Below are positions 60,714 to 64,000 of a stretch of 64,000 nucleotides of DNA, one piece after another. The notes below the pieces were generated by a model. The model was not told where the DNA came from, did no database searches, and saw only the letters and a list, made by a program, of their open reading frames with translations. Position 1 is the stretch's first letter, and each line of letters opens with the position of its first letter. The DNA comes from Microplitis mediator. Lineage: Eukaryota > Arthropoda > Insecta > Hymenoptera > Braconidae. Made by a program: the position numbers and the translations under genes. The stretch is from NCBI RefSeq assembly GCF_029852145.1, contig NC_079975.1, positions 24,929,364-24,993,363 of the forward strand, in the 5' to 3' direction.

Positions 60714-61490
60714 CGCGGAAAGAAAGTTATGGGAACTTTTGCTGTGCATTATGGGAATAGTTCCTATAATGGTATAGGAATTGTACCCATACTATTATAG
60801 GGATGGTTCTCATAATATATGGGAATAATTCCTATAATGGTATGGGAACAGATTCTATACCAATATGGGAACCATTCCCATACTATTATGGGAACTATTC
60901 CCATAGTGGTCTGGGAACAATCCCTATAATATTATGGGAATAGTTCCCATACTATTCTAGGAACCATTCCTATAATATTATGGGAATGGTTCCTATAATT
61001 TATGGGAATGATTTCCATAATATTATAGGAACAATTCCTATAAATTATAGGAACCATTCCTATAATTATGGGAACCATTCCTATAATTATAGGAACCATT
61101 CCTATAATTGTAGGAACCATTCATATAATTATAGGAACCATTCCTATAAATATAGGAACCATTCCTATAAATATAGGAACCATTCCTATAATGTTATGGG
61201 AATGGTTCCTATAATTTATGGGAATGATTCCCATAATATTATAGGAACAATTCCTATAAATTATAGGAACCATTCCTATAAATATAGAAACCATTCCTAT
61301 AAATATAGGAACCATTCCTATAAATATAGGAACCATTCCTATAATATTATGGGAAGCATTCCCATAATTATGGGAACTGTTCCTATAATTATGGGAAACA
61401 TTCCTATAATTTATGGCCATAATTCCTATGTTGGTATAGGAACAATTTTTATAGAATTATAGGAACCGTTTCCATAATTTTTTTTCCGTG
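60714..61490. mobile_element. CACGGAAAG satellite-bearing element, copy 3 (core absent)
   Basis: Left CGCGGAAAGAAAGTTATGGG after TA (60712-60713). Right CATAATTTTTTTTCCGTG before TA (61491-61492). It is made entirely of ATAGGAACCATTCCTATAAT-type palindromic repeats, without the unique core of the copies at 39749 and 46871. The 160-codon frame with repeated YRNHSYN peptides and its antisense partners follow from the repeat. Confidence 0.93.
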
Positions 61491-61492
61491 TA

Positions 61493-62071
61493 TTAGCCTT
61501 AGACCTATGAACCAGATACAAAAAAAAGTCTATAATCTTGTTCTTATTTTTTTATGATTATGTGACATCACAAGAATGTTCTAACTATCTGGGCGCTTTG
61601 AATAACTACTCAAAGTCCAATAATTGGGTGGTAACCACAGCTACCTAAATTTCACCCTTATCCTCATTCTTACTAACAAAACGTCAACGTTAAAATTAGA
61701 TTCATTACGTCGGGAAATTCGGGAAAAATTGACAACCCGTGTAAATTATAATACCTAGATGCGTTTTATTTACACTTTTAGAACATGTATTGACTTTTCG
61801 AATATTAAAATCCTGAAACTTTTAAACCTTTACCTCCATCGGTTTCCGAGTCAACACAAAAATGAAAAAACAAAAACTTTTTTTTCTACCAACTGATCAC
61901 ATAAAAAAATTTTATTTTCTATTTTCTGTGAACAAGTTTTAAAAAAAAGTTCCAATTAAATGTTATCTAGTTACATTCTACTCCAGAAAAAGAAATTTTA
62001 TTAATTGAAAAAATTTTCTTGAATATAATTAAAAAAAATCATTTTTTTAGGAGGCGCCTACGCCTTAATAT
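61493..62071. other. AT-rich non-coding stretch
   Basis: No gene or repeat recognised. Confidence 0.45.
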
Positions 62072-62072
62072 A

Positions 62073-62653
62073 CACGGAGAGAAATTTATTGGGGATATCA
62101 CTACGCAAGTATGGGCTTGAAGCCCATAATAGTTTTGATCATAAGTTCAAATTAGTTTTAATTCGAGATAAAGCTCATAAATATATGAGCGATAGCTCAT
62201 TGGATTCGGAATGACGTCTTGAAAAATGTATAAAAATAGTTTTCTAACACATAAAAAATTGCAGAAGTTAACAAATTAAGATAAAAAAAAAATAGATTTA
62301 GTTATTGGTAAATAATTCAGAAACTATAAATAATTAAGACATTTTTAATGAAGACGAAATTTTTGATAAAAAACTCGCAATTTCCGGAACTCTACCTCTG
62401 TTATTTATAATTTCAATTTAACGCTGAAAATGGGGTTTTTGGAGGCACTGCGCTCCTGTCGCAATGGCCGCGCAGAATCCTATTTTCAGCGTTGAATTAA
62501 AATTATAAATACTCGAGGTAGAGTACCGGAAGTCAAGACGGTTTTATCGAATATTTCGTCTTCTTTAGTAATCGTTTTTCAAAATTTCTTAATTATAAAT
62601 AGGTTTCACGCCCTGACTTCCGTAGTGATATCGATGATAAATTTGTTTCCGTG
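62073..62653. mobile_element. CACGGAGAGAAATTTATTGG element, TA-flanked
   Basis: Left CACGGAGAGAAATTTATTGG with GATATCACTACG. Right CGTAGTGATATC with ATGATAAATTTGTTTCCGTG. TA is on both sides (62071-62072, 62654-62655). An inner pair surrounds the centre: GGAACTCTACCTC and TTTCAATTTAACGCTGAAAA are mirrored by TTTTCAGCGTTGAATTAAA and CTCGAGGTAGAGTACCGGA. Confidence 0.88.
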
Positions 62654-62655
62654 TA

Positions 62656-63935
62656 TCCACATTTTTTATGATTGCTTGACCTGAGGCCTGATTTTCCCTG
62701 ATCTGTCCTGAGCTTTGTCTAGCCAACAAAAGGAAAAATTAAAACAAAATTTTGTATTTGAAGCATGGAAATGAAATAATTTATTAATCACTTGCAATTT
62801 GAACAAAAATAAGAATAAGAAAAAGTTATAGTTTTAGTAGCATTAAATATATATTTTACATGATATTAATCGGCATGTATGTCACTGTTGATTATTGGTC
62901 GAAAACGATCGATGACCTGACCGCAATTATTCAAATTCCCGACACTACTACTAGCGACATATAGACATTTGCTTTTGATAAGACATGAAGAGTATTGATA
63001 GATTGACCCTGTCGTGTCTATATACACTCGTGATAGACTACGAGTTCCTTTACCTGTTCACTCGTATCACTCATCCTCCGTGTGTGACTTAATCATGATA
63101 GTAAATAGCCTCTTTATATGTATATTTTTTTATTCAACAGTCATGTTTAGGTTATATAGATGCCGTTAAATTACATATAAGTTTACTTAATTATCATTTT
63201 TTAGCGCGCTTTTACATCGTTTTCTACCGTTTAACAACCGTTGCCTGGACAGCTGTGTGATGGACATCTGTGTCGTTGAGCCTGTTTATGTTTGTGGATC
63301 ATTGAAATCGGATTATTTGAATTTAAATTTAAATATGTTGATAATTATTTATTATATATGCGTAGAAATAACGCTAGAGCATCGTATAGTTTTTTTATAT
63401 TTGAATGCAAATGTATCAACCCTTATGGGATTATAAATGTATATATATATATATACATACATTAATCAATTGTTGATATTATCAATAGTGCTGGGAAAAT
63501 ATACTCTTGATAAAATTTATGAATAATGATTAATTTAATTTTAAATTAATAAAAATGAACTAAAAAGATTAGAACTAGAGGATTATAAGGGACAAAAAAA
63601 CACTTCTTCAGCTCAAAAAGGTTTTAGGTTCATAAAATTTTACATTTCCGGAAAAAACTTATGAAAAAAATAAAATTTCACACTTATAGCTCTTCAATCC
63701 CTACTACTTCAATGTTTTTTTTTGTTTTATTACAAATTTATTTTGAAATATTTATTATATAATTATTTTCAAAAATATCATTTTCAAAAATGATTCGTAT
63801 AGGTGTCTATATTTTCAAGGATATACGAGTGTGATAGCAAGTATCAGATATAGATTCAATTTTTTTACCTAATATTATTTTATTTGTTAAGAATTGGTCC
63901 TGAGAATTCGAGAGGGGGGGAAGTCACCGAAGTAT
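62656..63935. other. AT-rich non-coding stretch
   Basis: A TA microsatellite is at about 63440-63462. No gene recognised. Confidence 0.45.
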
Positions 63936-64000
63936 TTAAGGAGGTTCGATACCAATTTTCGAAATAATATCAAAATTCTGAAATTTTTTTTATCAAAAGA
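63936..64000 (+). mobile_element. Left end of a TTAAGGAGGTTCGATAC element, cut by the window edge
   Basis: TTAAGGAGGTTCGATAC, the complement of the solo end at 17998-18014. The rest lies beyond the window. Confidence 0.5.

Noticed and set aside
60932..61462. Open frames with repeated YRNHSYN and GMVPI peptides
   Set aside because: Products of the palindromic satellite in the CACGGAAAG element. The same repeat opens several frames on both strands.
62071..62110. Assigning 62073-62653 to the CGACGGCCATACTG subfamily
   Set aside because: Its first 60 bases share GATATCACTACG and an AGTATGGGCTTGAAGCCCATA word with that subfamily, but the rest of the body is different, so I kept it as a separate member with shared ends.

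Overview
This window is very AT-rich, repeat-dense metazoan DNA, almost certainly from an insect. The only protein-coding sequence I can support is a pair of alternative exons of a nicotinic acetylcholine receptor alpha subunit on the + strand. They best match insect nAChR alpha4 from memory of the family. The species cannot be fixed from this sequence. The AT-richness and the many short foldback transposons would suit a parasitoid wasp or another small insect, but that is a guess.

The two exons (17008-17188 and 18858-19038) are both exactly 181 nt, start and end in the same codon phase, and encode aligned 60-residue blocks that match at 47 positions. Each covers loop E, the complete Cys-loop (C-X13-C) and the loop B tryptophan of the ligand-binding domain. 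Because 181 is not a multiple of 3, using both or neither would shift the frame, which is what mutually exclusive exons require. I found no upstream or downstream constitutive exon. If the gene is intact, much of the window is therefore intron, with more than 17 kb before the pair and up to about 45 kb after it. Very small or diverged exons could have been missed.

Nearly everything else recognisable is non-autonomous DNA-transposon-like material; no transposase or reverse transcriptase coding region was seen. The main groups are: (1) elements ending in CACGG...CCGTG with TA target duplications and very different interiors (4471-6015, 10271-10881, 27283-28228, 32090-33004, 34462-35002, 39749-40650, 46871-47908, 60714-61490, 62073-62653); (2) elements ending in GGGGA-rich, GGGGCA-containing termini, also flanked by TA (7051-7669, 30025-31160, 48919-49666, 51604-52115, 56531-56890, and one solo end near 41198); (3) elements beginning TTAAGG and flanked by TTAA (7027-8267, 15659-16327, 39367-40940, 42463-42959, plus fragments at 18011-18423 and 63936-64000); (4) elements with TTAGGGTG termini and TA-rich duplications (13657-14216, and the 1-kb palindrome 20152-21175); (5) a palindromic element of about 390 bp ending in CCTGATTAAAC, present three times; (6) a tRNA-like repeat, present twice; (7) several tandem arrays with units of 18, 21, 22, 40 and 148 bp.

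Nested insertions give relative ages. The clearest is a CACGG element at 39749-40650 sitting inside a TTAA element whose uninterrupted relative at 15659-16327 serves as the empty site and shows a TA duplication. I did not find a new defence or metabolic system. The most interesting material is the alternative-exon pair with a repeat array lodged in its inter-exon intron, and the families that share ends but not bodies.
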